Shown: positions 1 to 9,767, numbered from the stretch's first letter. The stretch is DNA of 64,000 nt from Kocuria soli (GCF_003797835.1 NZ_RKMF01000018.1:1-64000); one strand, 5' to 3'. Translations and numbers: made by a program. The notes: generated from the sequence alone by a model not told the origin.

Positions 1-12
1 GGTGACCTGTGA

Positions 13-273
13 GCGATCCAGACCGGCGGCCGCGGACTTTGGCGCGTCGAGTGCCCCGGGCTCGAGGCATCCAAGCCCACCCACCGTCAGACCTCCAACC
101 TCCACGACCTTAAGAGACACGCCCTAGGTGGGCTCATGAATCTGCTTCTGGACGGTTGCATCCGTGCCGAGTGCGGCGTGCAGGATCCGGTGTTGCGCGT
201 CTGGCTCGAAGGGTTCAGAGGCTCCGGGCAGGCTGCAAAGGCGGCGCGGAGGTTGTTGCAGCTCACTGCTTGA
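13..273 (+). other. 3' end of an unidentified reading frame or gene remnant
   Basis: From base 13 to the TGA at 271-273 one frame stays open for 86 codons and most third positions are G or C (I count roughly three quarters), as in genuine genes nearby. The only usual start inside it is ATG 136, which would give a 45-residue peptide beginning MNLLLDGCIRAECG. The same frame is closed upstream by a TGA at 10-12. This could be the tail of a decayed gene, a gene interrupted by a nonsense change, or chance. I do not recognise the product. The rest, to 497, is described under the urtA upstream region. Confidence 0.25.
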
Positions 274-497
274 GAAGGGCACCCCGGCCACCGTGTTCAC
301 GGAAATCGGAATGGACGAAAGAGGAATTTCGCCACTGTTACAGCGGGTCAGCCCAGGGTGGGCTGCATTAGGACACATTCCTGCAACGAACTCTGCACAC
401 ATCAGAAATAAAGCGCAAAGCCCAGGAAACACGGCCTCTCTAATGTCAGGTCTGCCTTGACCGCAGCGGGCCCTCCCGCCTGTACAGAGGAGCCGCC
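274..497 (+). promoter_or_regulatory. urtA upstream region
   Basis: This non-coding stretch is more AT-rich than its surroundings, especially 365-425, and leads to urtA. A purine-rich ribosome site (AGAGGAG, about 485-491) precedes the GTG start at 498. A nitrogen-control promoter is expected for a urea importer, but I could not find a convincing GlnR or AmtR box, so no operator is claimed. Confidence 0.4.
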
Positions 498-1763
498 GTG
501 TCCCCGCGCGCCACCCTGAGTGCCGTTCTCCCGTTGATTGCAGTTTTGGTCCTGACAGGATGCGGTGAGCGTTACGACCCTGAGGCTGAAGCGGCAGCCC
601 AACAGATTTCACCAGAGTCTTGTGTCGACACCGAAGGTGACACCGTCAAAGTGGGTCTGCTCAATTCCTTGTCCGGGACCATGGCTGTCAGCGAAACCAC
701 CGTTAATCGATCCCTCAACATGGCGATCGACGAAATCAACGCCGACGGTGGTGTTTTGGGCAAACAGATTGAACCGGTCACGGAGGACGGTGCCAGCGAA
801 CCCACGATCTTTGCTGAACGGGCGAGCAAACTGATCCGTCAGGACTGCGTGGCTGCCACCTTCGGTGGTTGGACCTCGGCCTCCCGCAAGGCCATGCTCC
901 CCGTGTTCGAGGCCCAGAACTCCCTGCTGTTCTATCCGGTCCAGTACGAAGGTCTGGAAGCATCTCCCAACATCTTCTATACGGGGGCAACCACCAACCA
1001 GCAGATCATCCCGGCTCTGGACTGGATGAGGGAACAGGGGCACAAGAAGATTTTCCTGGTGGGTTCCGATTACGTCTTTCCACGGACGGCGAACCGGATC
1101 ATCAACGCATATGCCGAAGCGCATGACATGGAGGTCGTGGGGGAGGAGTACGTACCCCTGGGCTCCACCGAGTTCTCCACGATCGTCAACAAGGCCATGG
1201 CGTCCGATGCGGATGCGGTGTTCAACACGCTCAACGGTGATTCCAATGTGGCCTTCTTCCGTCAGTACAACGCGGTGGGCTTGGACGCCCAGTCCCTGCC
1301 TGTGATGTCCGTGTCCATCGCCGAGGAGGAAGTGCCGGGGATCGGCGTGGACAACCTGGAAGGCCAGTACGTGGCCTGGGACTACTACCAGACCGTGGAC
1401 AGCCCCGACAACCAGGAGTTCGTCACCAACTTCAAGGACCGCTACGGCCAAGACCAGGTCACGTCCGATCCCATGGAAGCCGCCTATACCTCGGTTTACC
1501 TGTGGAAGGACATGGTGGAAGAAGCGGGTTCCTTCGATGTCGCCGCCGTGCAGGAAGCCGCGGACACAGGCGGGAGTGAGTTCGACGCCCCAGAGGGGCA
1601 GGTGAGCGTGGACGGCGAGAACCAGCACATTTCCAAGACTCCTCGCATCGGCCGGATCCGCGAGGACGGGCTGATCGACACAGTGTGGCAGGCACCGGAG
1701 CCCGTGGCACCGGATCCGTTCCTGGACACCTATTCCTGGGCAGGTTCCATCAACGGAGCCTGA
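498..1763 (+). CDS. urtA: UrtA, urea ABC transporter substrate-binding lipoprotein
   Basis: This 421-residue protein captures urea outside the membrane for the UrtBC channel. The N-terminus has a hydrophobic signal ending in the lipobox LTGC (Cys near residue 22), so it should be lipid-anchored. The mature part is a periplasmic-binding-protein type I fold of the Leu/Ile/Val class, with the opening VKVGLLNSLSGTMAVSE typical of UrtA/AmiC-like proteins. GTG at 498 is chosen because it sits behind AGAGGAG and gives a complete signal peptide. It is first in urtABCDE, and adjacency to urease makes urea, rather than an amino acid or amide, the likely ligand. Confidence 0.93.
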   Translation: MSPRATLSAVLPLIAVLVLTGCGERYDPEAEAAAQQISPESCVDTEGDTVKVGLLNSLSGTMAVSETTVNRSLNMAIDEINADGGVLGKQIEPVTEDGASEPTIFAERASKLIRQDCVAATFGGWTSASRKAMLPVFEAQNSLLFYPVQYEGLEASPNIFYTGATTNQQIIPALDWMREQGHKKIFLVGSDYVFPRTANRIINAYAEAHDMEVVGEEYVPLGSTEFSTIVNKAMASDADAVFNTLNGDSNVAFFRQYNAVGLDAQSLPVMSVSIAEEEVPGIGVDNLEGQYVAWDYYQTVDSPDNQEFVTNFKDRYGQDQVTSDPMEAAYTSVYLWKDMVEEAGSFDVAAVQEAADTGGSEFDAPEGQVSVDGENQHISKTPRIGRIREDGLIDTVWQAPEPVAPDPFLDTYSWAGSINGA

Positions 1764-1813
1764 ATCTTCCGTATATCAATCGAGCACCACAACATTTCGA
1801 GAAGGGGGGTCTC

Positions 1814-2698
1814 ATGGAGATTCTGATCAGCCAGCTCTTTGCGGGTTTGAGCTTGGGCTCGGTCCTGCTGCTGGCAGCGGTAGGGTTGTCTTTGACTTTC
1901 GGTCAAATGGGCGTGATCAACATGGCTCACGGTGAATTCATCATGGCTGGGGCATACACAGCTTTCACGGTCCAACAGATTCTTGGTAGTGCCGGGTGGT
2001 CGCTATTGGCCAGTATCCCCGTGGCTTTCCTAGTGGGCGGCGCCTTGGGGCTCATCCTGGAGATCGCGCTGTTGCGCCACATGTATCACCGTCCACTGGA
2101 CACACTTCTGGTGACTTTCGGCGTCAGTCTGATCCTGCAGCAGCTGGCCCGGGACATCTTCGGTGCCCCGTCCGTGGACGTGAGGCTGCCCGAGCTGCTG
2201 TCCGGTCCCGTGACGATCATGGGGACCCCGGTTCCGGCGGCGCGGGTCTTCATTCTGGTCTTGACCGTGTTAGTGGTGGCAGGCCTGTCCCTGGTGATGA
2301 ACAAGTCGTCCCTGGGGCGCAGGACCCGTGCCGTCGTACAGTCCCGTGATCTCGCCGAGGCCTCAGGCATCTCCTCGCGCCGTACCGATGCCCTGACCTT
2401 TTTCGTGGGCTCCGGGCTGGCGGGCGTGGCTGGGGTGGCCATCACGTTGATCGGCTCTACCAGCCCCACACTGGGTACCACCTATATCGTCGATGCCTTT
2501 CTGGTGGTGGTGGCCGGAGGCATCGGACAGATCCGCGGCGCCGTGATCGCCGCCGCGGGCCTCGGCCTGTTGCAGGTGTTCTTCGAGTTCGGCACCACCG
2601 CCTCAATCGCCAAGGTGATTGTCCTGGTGATTGTGGTTGCCTTCCTTCAGATCCGCCCGCAGGGCATCGTGGCCACGCGCACCAGGGGGTTGGCATGA
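1814..2698 (+). CDS. urtB: UrtB, urea ABC transporter permease
   Basis: This is a 294-residue LivH-type inner-membrane permease, one of the two channel subunits for urea. Hydrophobic segments run through the protein, and the N-terminal region has the family-typical LTFGQMGVINMAHGE. ATG 1814 is preferred over longer in-frame starts because the strong site GAAGGGGGG lies just upstream and LivH-family proteins begin this way. It follows urtA after a 50-base gap, and its TGA overlaps the urtC ATG, indicating translational coupling. Confidence 0.93.
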   Translation: MEILISQLFAGLSLGSVLLLAAVGLSLTFGQMGVINMAHGEFIMAGAYTAFTVQQILGSAGWSLLASIPVAFLVGGALGLILEIALLRHMYHRPLDTLLVTFGVSLILQQLARDIFGAPSVDVRLPELLSGPVTIMGTPVPAARVFILVLTVLVVAGLSLVMNKSSLGRRTRAVVQSRDLAEASGISSRRTDALTFFVGSGLAGVAGVAITLIGSTSPTLGTTYIVDAFLVVVAGGIGQIRGAVIAAAGLGLLQVFFEFGTTASIAKVIVLVIVVAFLQIRPQGIVATRTRGLA

Positions 2699-3858
2699 GC
2701 GCCGCAGCACCATCAACTCCGTCAACATCGACGACGCCCACACCCGCCGGGACCCGCACCTTACCTGCGGTGACGGAGGGTGCGGGGGTGTGGACCACCG
2801 GACCTCGGGGGGCCCTGCTGGGCCTGGGAGTCGGCGCGATCCTGCTCCTGGTGGTTGCCCCGATGACCCTGAGCGGGTTCGGGTTGGACCTGCTCGGTCG
2901 CTACCTGTGCATGGCCATGGTGGCGGTGGGAATCGGCCTCGTCTGGGGCCGCGGCGGCATGCTGGCGATGGGCCAGGGCGTCTACTTCGGTCTGGGTGCC
3001 TACATCATGGCCATGCACATGACCCTGGCGGACACGACGCTGGAGGGTGAATCCATCCCCACCTTCATGCGCCAGAACGGTGTGGATCGCCTGCCTGAAC
3101 TGTGGGGCATAGTGCAGCACCCTGTGGTCGCGGTGGCCGCAGTGGTGTTGGTGCCCACGGGGGTGGCCGGGTTGCTGGGCTGGGCCATTTTCTCTCGACG
3201 GGTCAAGGGCGCGTACTTTGCGATCCTGTCCCAGGCGCTGGCCGCGGCTTTCGCCGTTCTGATCATCGGCCAACCGGTGCTGACCAACGGCTCCAACGGC
3301 CTGTCCAACTTCCACTCGTTGTTTGGCTGGGACCTCTCCGATTCCACCAACCGCACGATCCTGTTCCTCGTTGTGGCCGCCGTTCTGCTGACCATGCTCG
3401 CAGTAACCTGGCAGTTGTACCGCTCCCGATTCGGTGAACTGCTGGTAGCGGTCCGTGACCAGGAGGAGCGCGTCCGCTTCCTGGGCTATGACCCGGCCCT
3501 GGTCAAGACCGTCGCCTACATGATCGCCGCCCTGTTCGCAGCTATCGGCGGAGCTCTGTTCGTACCCGTGGTTGGCATCATTTCACCGGCCGACATCGGG
3601 GTGGTCCCCTCCATCGCGTTCCTGATCGGCGTGGCCATCGGAGGTCGGGCCACGTGGTTGGGCCCCGTCCTGGGTTCCATCGCGGTGTCCTTTGCCGGAA
3701 CCCAGTTGGCGTCTGTCTTCCCGTCGTTCTGGGTCTACTTCCAAGGTCTCCTGTTCATCCTGGTCATAGGTTTCCTGCCCGGTGGTTTGGCGTCCGTCAC
3801 CGGATTTCTGCGCCGCCGGAAGACATCGGAAACCATCGAAATGGAGGTAACACGATGA
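2695..3858 (+). CDS. urtC: UrtC, urea ABC transporter permease
   Basis: This 387-residue LivM-type permease is the partner of UrtB. A soluble, Ser/Thr/Pro-rich head of about 40 residues precedes roughly nine or ten hydrophobic segments. The stretch GLVWGRGGMLAMGQGVYFGLG (partly shared with UrtB) and a late EERVRFLGYD loop, the likely contact for the ATPases, are family features. ATG 2695 overlaps the urtB stop by four bases, and its own stop overlaps urtD by four. Confidence 0.93.
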   Translation: MSAAAPSTPSTSTTPTPAGTRTLPAVTEGAGVWTTGPRGALLGLGVGAILLLVVAPMTLSGFGLDLLGRYLCMAMVAVGIGLVWGRGGMLAMGQGVYFGLGAYIMAMHMTLADTTLEGESIPTFMRQNGVDRLPELWGIVQHPVVAVAAVVLVPTGVAGLLGWAIFSRRVKGAYFAILSQALAAAFAVLIIGQPVLTNGSNGLSNFHSLFGWDLSDSTNRTILFLVVAAVLLTMLAVTWQLYRSRFGELLVAVRDQEERVRFLGYDPALVKTVAYMIAALFAAIGGALFVPVVGIISPADIGVVPSIAFLIGVAIGGRATWLGPVLGSIAVSFAGTQLASVFPSFWVYFQGLLFILVIGFLPGGLASVTGFLRRRKTSETIEMEVTR

Positions 3859-4697
3859 ACCGCGACCACCGGCCCAGTTACTTGGAAATTCGGAACCTGC
3901 GCGTGGTGTTCGACAGGTTCGTGGCCGTGGACGGCGTGGACCTGCGCGTGGACCAAGGGGATCTGCGGTTCCTCATCGGGCCGAACGGCGCCGGCAAGAC
4001 CACGACCATCGATGCTGTCACCGCCTTGGCTCCGGCGCAGGGTTCCATCAATCACAACGGCCACGAGCTGGTGGGGCGCAAAACTCACAAGATCGTGCGT
4101 TACGGGGTCGGCCGAACTTTCCAGACCGCCAGCGTGTTCGAGGACCTGACGGTGGTGCAGAACCTGGACATTGCAGCCGGGCTGCGGCGACGTATGCGGG
4201 ACATGGTGCGCAGCCGTCGTGGCGTGTCCCCGCGGATCCAGGAGGTTCTGGAGGCCATCGGGCTCACGGATCACCAGGAGACAAAGGCAGGGGTACTGTC
4301 CCACGGGCAGAAGCAGTGGCTGGAGATCGGCATGTTGATCGTCCAGGACGCCACCGTGCTGCTGTTGGACGAACCCGTGGCAGGCATGAGCCAGGATGAA
4401 CGCGATGCCACGGGGGACCTACTGGCTGCATTGGCCGAACGGCACGTGGTGATCGTGGTGGAGCACGACATGGAGTTCCTGCGCAAGTACGCCCAGTCCG
4501 TGACCGTGATGGCCGCGGGGAAAATCGTTGCCGAAGGAACGGTAGCCGAGGTCCAGGCCAGTCCTCTGGTCCAGGAGATTTACCTTGGGGCTGCCGGTAC
4601 CAAGAGCCTCGAAGAAGCACGGGTGGATGCACAGTTGGTGGGCCTGGATCCCGATGCGGTGACCGCGGACAGTGCACCTGAAGGGGCGAAGAACTGA
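3855..4697 (+). CDS. urtD: UrtD, urea ABC transporter ATP-binding protein
   Basis: This 280-residue cytoplasmic ATPase of the LivG type helps power urea import. Walker A is GPNGAGKTT (residues 42-50), the signature loop is LSHGQKQWLEIGM, and Walker B is VLLLDEPVAGM followed by the switch histidine in VVEHDMEF. The signature reads LSHGQ rather than LSGGQ, as is common in UrtD/LivG. ATG 3855 is used because it overlaps the urtC stop and has GGAGGTAA before it; longer upstream reading would run through urtC. Confidence 0.94.
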   Translation: MNRDHRPSYLEIRNLRVVFDRFVAVDGVDLRVDQGDLRFLIGPNGAGKTTTIDAVTALAPAQGSINHNGHELVGRKTHKIVRYGVGRTFQTASVFEDLTVVQNLDIAAGLRRRMRDMVRSRRGVSPRIQEVLEAIGLTDHQETKAGVLSHGQKQWLEIGMLIVQDATVLLLDEPVAGMSQDERDATGDLLAALAERHVVIVVEHDMEFLRKYAQSVTVMAAGKIVAEGTVAEVQASPLVQEIYLGAAGTKSLEEARVDAQLVGLDPDAVTADSAPEGAKN

Positions 4698-5389
4698 TGT
4701 TCAAACTCGAAAGCTTGCGATCAGGTTATGGGCGCACGGAAGTCCTGCACGGTGTGGACCTTGTGGTTCCTGACGACGGAGTGACCACCGTGCTGGGACA
4801 CAACGGTGCTGGGAAGACCACACTTCTCAAGACCGTGATGGGGCTGCTTCCAGCCCGCTCCGGGAGGATCACCTGGGATGGTGAGGACATCACCCGCCTG
4901 TCCGCACACCAGAGAGTGCGCAGAGGTTTGGCCTGGGTGCCGCAAGGACAACAATCATTTGGCACTCTGACCACCCGTGAGAATTTGCTGGTGGTGGCCG
5001 AAGCTCATCCCGGCGGCCGCGGTCGCCTTGATGAGGTCCTTGCTCTCTTCCCCGCACTGGAGGAGTTGATGGAACGTCGGGCAGGTCTGCTCTCAGGGGG
5101 CCAGCGCCAGCAACTCTCAATTGCCCGTGCGCTGCTGACCGGGCCTCGGCTGCTGGTGCTGGATGAACCGTCCGAAGGCATCCAGCCGTCGGTGGTGCAG
5201 GAAATCGAGGAGAAGATCGTGGGCCTCGCCTCCCGCTCCGGTACCCAGGTGCTACTGGCCGAGCAGAAGGTGGGTTTTGCCCTGAACGCCGCTGACGAAT
5301 ACGCCGTCCTGGCGACCGGGCGGGTGGTTCGGGCCGGCCGGGCTGACGAAGCCGCGGTCGACGCCGCCAGGGAGGCACTCGCCGTGTAG
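4697..5389 (+). CDS. urtE: UrtE, urea ABC transporter ATP-binding protein
   Basis: This 230-residue LivF-type ATPase is the second nucleotide-binding subunit, expected to pair with UrtD. Walker A is GHNGAGKTT (residues 34-42), the signature is LSGGQRQQLSIARAL, and Walker B is LLVLDEPSEGI. Its ATG shares one base with the urtD stop (TGATG). It closes the urt block; 58 bases follow before ureAB, and these contain a separate promoter. Confidence 0.94.
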   Translation: MFKLESLRSGYGRTEVLHGVDLVVPDDGVTTVLGHNGAGKTTLLKTVMGLLPARSGRITWDGEDITRLSAHQRVRRGLAWVPQGQQSFGTLTTRENLLVVAEAHPGGRGRLDEVLALFPALEELMERRAGLLSGGQRQQLSIARALLTGPRLLVLDEPSEGIQPSVVQEIEEKIVGLASRSGTQVLLAEQKVGFALNAADEYAVLATGRVVRAGRADEAAVDAAREALAV

Positions 5390-5434
5390 ACACGGGCAGG
5401 ATCAGCGTGTCACAGGGCTGTAACGTGGCGCCGC

Positions 5435-5447
5435 TAACGTTCGGCAC
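5435..5447 (+). promoter_or_regulatory. Likely leaderless promoter for ureAB
   Basis: A -10 element TAACGT at 5435-5440 is followed by seven bases and then the ATG of ureAB at 5448, which has no ribosome site before it. This TANNNT-7-ATG arrangement is the usual signature of a leaderless transcript in actinobacteria. It suggests that the urease genes can be transcribed apart from urtABCDE. A -35 element is not obvious. Confidence 0.55.
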
Positions 5448-6092
5448 ATGCAGTTGACACCCCGGGAACAAGAGAAGCTGCTGATCGTCACCGCTGGTGA
5501 GGTGGCGCGGCGTCGTCTGGACCGTGGTCTCAGGCTGAACCACCCGGAGGCCGTGGCTCTGATCACTGCGGAGCTCCTGGAGGCTGCCCGGGACGGGCGG
5601 ACTGTGGCCGATCTGATGTCCTGGGGCGCCACGATTCTCTCCACGGAGCAAGTCATGGACGGTGTTCCAGAAATGATCCAGTCGGTGCAGGTGGAAGCGA
5701 CCTTCCCGGACGGCACCAAACTGGTCACGGTTCACGATCCCATCCGCTCAGGCCCGGGGGCCACGGCCCCAGGCGGACCGAGGGTGAGACCCGGCGAATA
5801 CGTCTTGCGGGACTCCCCGGTGACCATCAATCCGGACCGCTCCACAGTGGAAGTTGAGGTGGTCAACCGCGGAGACCGTCCGGTGCAGGTGGGCTCCCAC
5901 TTTCCGTTCGCCCAGGCCAACCCGGGGCTTGAATTTGACCGCGATGCCACGGACGGCTATCGGCTCGATGTGCCGGCGGGAACGGCCGTCCGTTTCGAAC
6001 CCGGGGACCGCAAGACCGTGCGGTTGGTGAGCTTTGCGGGGACGGGCGAGGTCGTTGTCGTCGGATGGAACGGAGAAGATCGTGGCGCGTGA
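5448..6092 (+). CDS. ureAB: Urease gamma/beta fusion subunit UreAB
   Basis: This 214-residue structural subunit of urease joins the gamma domain (about residues 1-100, beginning [12 protein letters not shown] and containing HPEAVALI) to the beta domain (about 105-210, with [15 protein letters not shown] and [13 protein letters not shown]). In most bacteria these are separate UreA and UreB; fusions are known in Helicobacter and some actinobacteria. Together with UreC it forms the enzyme that hydrolyses urea to ammonia and carbon dioxide. The stop overlaps the start of ureC, so the two are probably translationally coupled. Confidence 0.93.
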   Translation: MQLTPREQEKLLIVTAGEVARRRLDRGLRLNHPEAVALITAELLEAARDGRTVADLMSWGATILSTEQVMDGVPEMIQSVQVEATFPDGTKLVTVHDPIRSGPGATAPGGPRVRPGEYVLRDSPVTINPDRSTVEVEVVNRGDRPVQVGSHFPFAQANPGLEFDRDATDGYRLDVPAGTAVRFEPGDRKTVRLVSFAGTGEVVVVGWNGEDRGA

Positions 6093-7806
6093 GCTGACTC
6101 GGGCCGAGTACACGTCCCTTTACGGGCCCACCGTCGGCGATCGGGTGCGGCTGGCCGACACGGAGCTATTCGCGGAGATAGAACGCGACTTGACGAACCA
6201 GGATCTGACCGCTGCCGGAGATGAGGTCGTGTTCGGTGGCGGTAAGGTCATCCGTGACGGCATGGGCCACAATGGCCGTCTGACCAGGGGCGACGGTGTG
6301 GTGGACACTGTCATCACCAGCGCGTTGATCATCGACCACTCCGGGATCTACAAAGCGGACGTGGGGATCGTGGACGGCCGAATCTGTGCGATCGGCAAGG
6401 CAGGCAACCCGGACACCATGGACAACGTGAACATCCTGATCGGTGCCGCAACGGAGGTGATCGCCGGCGAGCACAAGATTCTGACTGCGGGGGGAGTGGA
6501 CACACACATCCACTTCATCGGCTCCGATCAGGTGGGTACGGCTCTGGCCAGTGGCGTCACCACCATGATCGGTGGTGGTACGGGACCCGCGGAAGGCTCC
6601 AAGGCCACGACCGTCACCCCCGGGGCATGGCACATCGAGCGCATGTTCCAAGCTCTGGATGGGTACCCCATGAATTTCGGGCTGCTGGGCAAGGGGCATA
6701 CCGCCGATCCGGCTCCCCTCGAGGAGCAGGTCCGCGCGGGTGTGGTTGGCTTCAAGATCCACGAAGACTGGGGAGCAACTCATGGGTCCATCAACGCCGC
6801 ATTGAGTTCCGCGGACCGATTTGATCTTCAGGTGGCCATTCATACGGACACCCTCAACGAATGTGGGTTTGTTGAGGACACCATTCGGGCCATCGACGGG
6901 CGGGTGATTCACACCTTCCACACCGAAGGTGCCGGTGGTGGTCACGCCCCGGACATCATCGCCATGGCGGGGATGCCCAACGTGCTGCCTTCGTCGACCA
7001 ATCCCACGCTCCCGTTCACCCGGAACACGGCGGAAGAGCATCTGGACATGCTCATGGTTTGTCACCACCTGAACCCGTCCATTCCGGAGGACGTGGCCTT
7101 CGCGGATTCGCGAATTCGGCCCGAAACCATCGCGGCCGAGGATGTGCTGCACGACTTGGGGGTGTTCTCCATGACCTCTTCCGATTCCCAGGCCATGGGG
7201 CGCGTGGGAGAGGTCGTGTTGCGCACCTGGCAACTCGCGGACCAGATGAAGAAGCGCACCGGTTCACTTGCCGGGGACCACGATGCGGACAACTTCCGGA
7301 TCAGGCGCTACATCTCCAAATACACGATCAACCCCGCCATCACCCACGGAATCGCGCAGCACGTTGGATCCGTGGAAGTCGGAAAGCTGGCAGACCTCGT
7401 GTTGTGGGAGCCCGCATTCTTCGGGGTCAAACCAACTACCGTGCTCAAGAGCGGTCAGATCGTGCACTCCGTGATGGGTGACCCCAATGCCTCCATTCCC
7501 ACGCCGCAACCACAGCTCATGCGTGATGCTTTCGGGGCCCAGGGCCAGGCTCCCGCTCACAATTCCGTGCATTTCACCTCGCAGGCAGCGCACGACGACG
7601 ACGTCCGCGCCCGTTACGGTCTGGCCAAACAAACGCTGCCGGTCGGCGGGATCCGTGCTCTGGCCAAGGCTGACCTCAAGCACAATGACCAGACTCCGAA
7701 TATTGAAGTTGACCCGCAGACCTACCAAGTGCGCGTGGACGGTGAACTCATCTCCGCCGAGCCCGCGCAGGAACTCGCGATGGCGCAACGCTACTTCTTG
7801 TTCTGA
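6082..7806 (+). CDS. ureC: Urease alpha subunit UreC
   Basis: This 574-residue catalytic subunit carries the dinickel site. Visible landmarks are the HxH pair at His142/His144, the lysine that becomes carbamylated in GFKIHEDWG (Lys225), HTDTLNE (His254), the [13 protein letters not shown] loop, the mobile-flap cysteine in MVCHHL (Cys327) and SSDSQAMGR with the metal-binding Asp. GTG 6082 is chosen over an earlier in-frame ATG because GGAGAAG lies just upstream and the resulting N-terminus, [10 protein letters not shown], matches the family. It overlaps ureAB by 11 bases. All catalytic residues are present, so the enzyme should be active. Confidence 0.95.
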   Translation: MARELTRAEYTSLYGPTVGDRVRLADTELFAEIERDLTNQDLTAAGDEVVFGGGKVIRDGMGHNGRLTRGDGVVDTVITSALIIDHSGIYKADVGIVDGRICAIGKAGNPDTMDNVNILIGAATEVIAGEHKILTAGGVDTHIHFIGSDQVGTALASGVTTMIGGGTGPAEGSKATTVTPGAWHIERMFQALDGYPMNFGLLGKGHTADPAPLEEQVRAGVVGFKIHEDWGATHGSINAALSSADRFDLQVAIHTDTLNECGFVEDTIRAIDGRVIHTFHTEGAGGGHAPDIIAMAGMPNVLPSSTNPTLPFTRNTAEEHLDMLMVCHHLNPSIPEDVAFADSRIRPETIAAEDVLHDLGVFSMTSSDSQAMGRVGEVVLRTWQLADQMKKRTGSLAGDHDADNFRIRRYISKYTINPAITHGIAQHVGSVEVGKLADLVLWEPAFFGVKPTTVLKSGQIVHSVMGDPNASIPTPQPQLMRDAFGAQGQAPAHNSVHFTSQAAHDDDVRARYGLAKQTLPVGGIRALAKADLKHNDQTPNIEVDPQTYQVRVDGELISAEPAQELAMAQRYFLF

Positions 7807-7867
7807 CCGCCATGCCTTGACCACCCGCCCGTGATCTCATGTCAAGACCGAAAGGACCCCCGCCCTC

Positions 7868-8356
7868 GTGATCGTTGAGAAAGTCCTTGGCAACCTGCAC
7901 GAGCTTCCCGCCGACCAGCGAGCCGACATTCATGTGGAACGCGTGGCCTTGGAAGGCGCTGCCTTGCGCCAACGGGTGCAGCGAGTGACCACGGATCACG
8001 GCAAAGAGTTCGGACTGCGTCTCAGCGATCGTAGGGAACTGCGCGACGGGGACATCCTGGTCAGGGACGGGCGAAACGTCGTGGTGGTCTCCACACTGCC
8101 CACGGAGGTCCTGGCCATTGCGCCGGCTACCGTGCAGGAAGCTGCGTTCGTGGCGCATTCCCTGGGGAATCGCCACCTACCCGCCCAGTTCTTTGGGCCG
8201 GACACCTCCATTGCGGGGCTGGAACCACACAACGGGGTGATGGTGATCCAGTACGATCACACGGCCGAGCACTTCCTGACGGACCATGGAGTGCGTTTCA
8301 TGCGTGTGGACCGGGTCATGGAGGTCCCTTTCCGACACGCAGAGCACACTCACTGA
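7868..8356 (+). CDS. ureE: UreE, urease nickel-binding chaperone
   Basis: This 162-residue accessory protein delivers nickel to the UreDFG-apourease complex. The N-terminal beta domain includes a DRRELRDGD segment, and the C-terminal domain carries the conserved metal-site histidine in AHSLGNRHLPAQF. The tail (FRHAEHTH) has only three histidines, so it is a low-histidine UreE without the long storage tail of Klebsiella. GTG 7868 follows an AAGGAC stretch and a 61-base gap from ureC. Confidence 0.93.
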   Translation: MIVEKVLGNLHELPADQRADIHVERVALEGAALRQRVQRVTTDHGKEFGLRLSDRRELRDGDILVRDGRNVVVVSTLPTEVLAIAPATVQEAAFVAHSLGNRHLPAQFFGPDTSIAGLEPHNGVMVIQYDHTAEHFLTDHGVRFMRVDRVMEVPFRHAEHTH

Positions 8357-8358
8357 TC

Positions 8359-9078
8359 GTGGTGTCCCTGAATTCCGGGCTGCTCACGGTTCTTCAGTTC
8401 GCCGATTCGGCGCTGCCGACCGGTGCTTTCAGCCAGTCCATGGGCCTGGAGACCGCGATCAATGACGGCGCCGTGAATGACGAAGCCACGTTCCGGCAAT
8501 GGCTCACACATTTCCTGCACCACCAACTGGTACCGGCCGATGGCTGGGCCATCCGAACGCTGGTCCGGGACGACGCCGATGCCTTGACGGTGGATGCCAT
8601 GTTGCATGCAATGAGCCTGCCGATGGAGGTGCGCGACGGCAACGCCGCAATGGGCAGGAGGGCGATCGAGATTGCCCGAGCGAACTTCCCATCCCCAGAC
8701 ATCGAGCGATACGCAGTGGCTGTCCTTGGGAAGGGTGGAGATGAGGTGGAGCCCGGAGAGTTCAGAACCGGCGTGGCTGCGGGCAGTGTGCCCGTAGTGA
8801 TCGGATTGTTCGCGCGCGACCACGGATCCGGTTGGCGTGATGCATGTGCTGCTCACCTGTTCACCTCGCTGACCTCTTTGACGCAGAACGCAGTACGCGG
8901 AATTCCGATCGGGCAGAACGCCGGGCAGAGAGTGCTGCGCAGCATGCACGACGAGATCGAAACTGCCGTGCGACGGATCGACGGCATGACCGATGACCAC
9001 GTGGGCGCCGTGAGCCCCGCCTTGGAGATCGATCAAATGCGTCATGTCTGGCAGCGCGCTCGAATGTTCATGTCCTGA
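8359..9078 (+). CDS. ureF: UreF, urease accessory protein
   Basis: This 239-residue helical protein acts with UreD and UreG in GTP-dependent assembly of the nickel centre. The opening [20 protein letters not shown] and the phrase [15 protein letters not shown] are UreF landmarks. Two GTG codons (8359, 8362) are possible starts; the first is given. It begins two bases after the ureE stop. A hairpin follows its stop. Confidence 0.92.
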   Translation: MVSLNSGLLTVLQFADSALPTGAFSQSMGLETAINDGAVNDEATFRQWLTHFLHHQLVPADGWAIRTLVRDDADALTVDAMLHAMSLPMEVRDGNAAMGRRAIEIARANFPSPDIERYAVAVLGKGGDEVEPGEFRTGVAAGSVPVVIGLFARDHGSGWRDACAAHLFTSLTSLTQNAVRGIPIGQNAGQRVLRSMHDEIETAVRRIDGMTDDHVGAVSPALEIDQMRHVWQRARMFMS

Positions 9079-9085
9079 CAGATTG

Positions 9086-9108
9086 ACGACGGCGTGTTTC
9101 GCCGTCGT
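9086..9108 (+). other. Intra-operon hairpin between ureF and ureG
   Basis: ACGACGGCG (9086-9094) and CGCCGTCGT (9100-9108) form a perfect nine-base stem with a five-base loop. No U-tract follows, and ureG begins 34 bases later. It could be a partial terminator, an RNA-processing site or a stability element that sets different levels for the accessory genes. Confidence 0.6.
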
Positions 9109-9142
9109 GGTTAGCGGAAAGCAATATAGACAGGAGGACCTG

Positions 9143-9763
9143 ATGGCGACGGACCCGGTTCGGATCGGCGTGGGCGGCCCCGTGGGTGCGGGGAAGACGC
9201 AACTGGTGGAACGTATTACGCGGGCATTGGACGGGGAGGTATCCACCGCGGCGATCACGAATGACATCTACACAATTGAGGACGCCAAGATTCTGGCGCG
9301 AACCTCAGTGCTCTCCGAGGACCGCATCGTAGGCCTGGAAACCGGCGGATGCCCGCACACGGCGATCCGTGAGGACACATCCATGAACGAGGCGGCGATC
9401 AGGGACCTCACGGACAAGCACCCTGACCTGCAGGTGATCTTCGTGGAGTCGGGGGGCGACAACCTGTCTGCCACGTTCTCCCCGGAGCTCGTGGATTTCT
9501 CGATCTACGTCATCGACGTTGCTCAAGGGGAGAAGATTCCGCGCAAGGCCGGACAGGGCATGATCAAGTCAGACCTCTTCGTGATCAACAAGACCGACCT
9601 GGCCCCGTACGTGGGCGCAGACCTGAGCGTGATGGAGGCCGATTCCAGGGTGTTCCGGAAGGACAAACCGTTCGCTTTCACGAATCTGAAGACGGACGAG
9701 GGCCTGGATACGGTGTTGGAATGGATTCGTCGCGACGTGTTGATGATGGATCTCGCGGGCTGA
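9143..9763 (+). CDS. ureG: UreG, urease accessory GTPase
   Basis: This 206-residue SIMIBI-class GTPase drives nickel insertion. The P-loop GPVGAGKT is at residues 12-19, the nickel-binding Cys-Pro-His motif is in [12 protein letters not shown], and [12 protein letters not shown] is the guanine-recognition region. ATG 9143 is used, although the frame is open further upstream, because AGGAGG lies six bases before it and the protein then has the normal UreG length. Confidence 0.95.
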   Translation: MATDPVRIGVGGPVGAGKTQLVERITRALDGEVSTAAITNDIYTIEDAKILARTSVLSEDRIVGLETGGCPHTAIREDTSMNEAAIRDLTDKHPDLQVIFVESGGDNLSATFSPELVDFSIYVIDVAQGEKIPRKAGQGMIKSDLFVINKTDLAPYVGADLSVMEADSRVFRKDKPFAFTNLKTDEGLDTVLEWIRRDVLMMDLAG

Positions 9764-9767
9764 TCCG

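Noticed and set aside
365-497. GlnR or AmtR operator upstream of urtA
   Set aside because: Some short AT-rich words resemble parts of such boxes, but none has correct sequence and spacing.
609-1628. Minus-strand open frame of 339 codons opposite urtA
   Set aside because: It is an antisense shadow. UrtA has a lipobox, family motifs and a ribosome site in the other strand.
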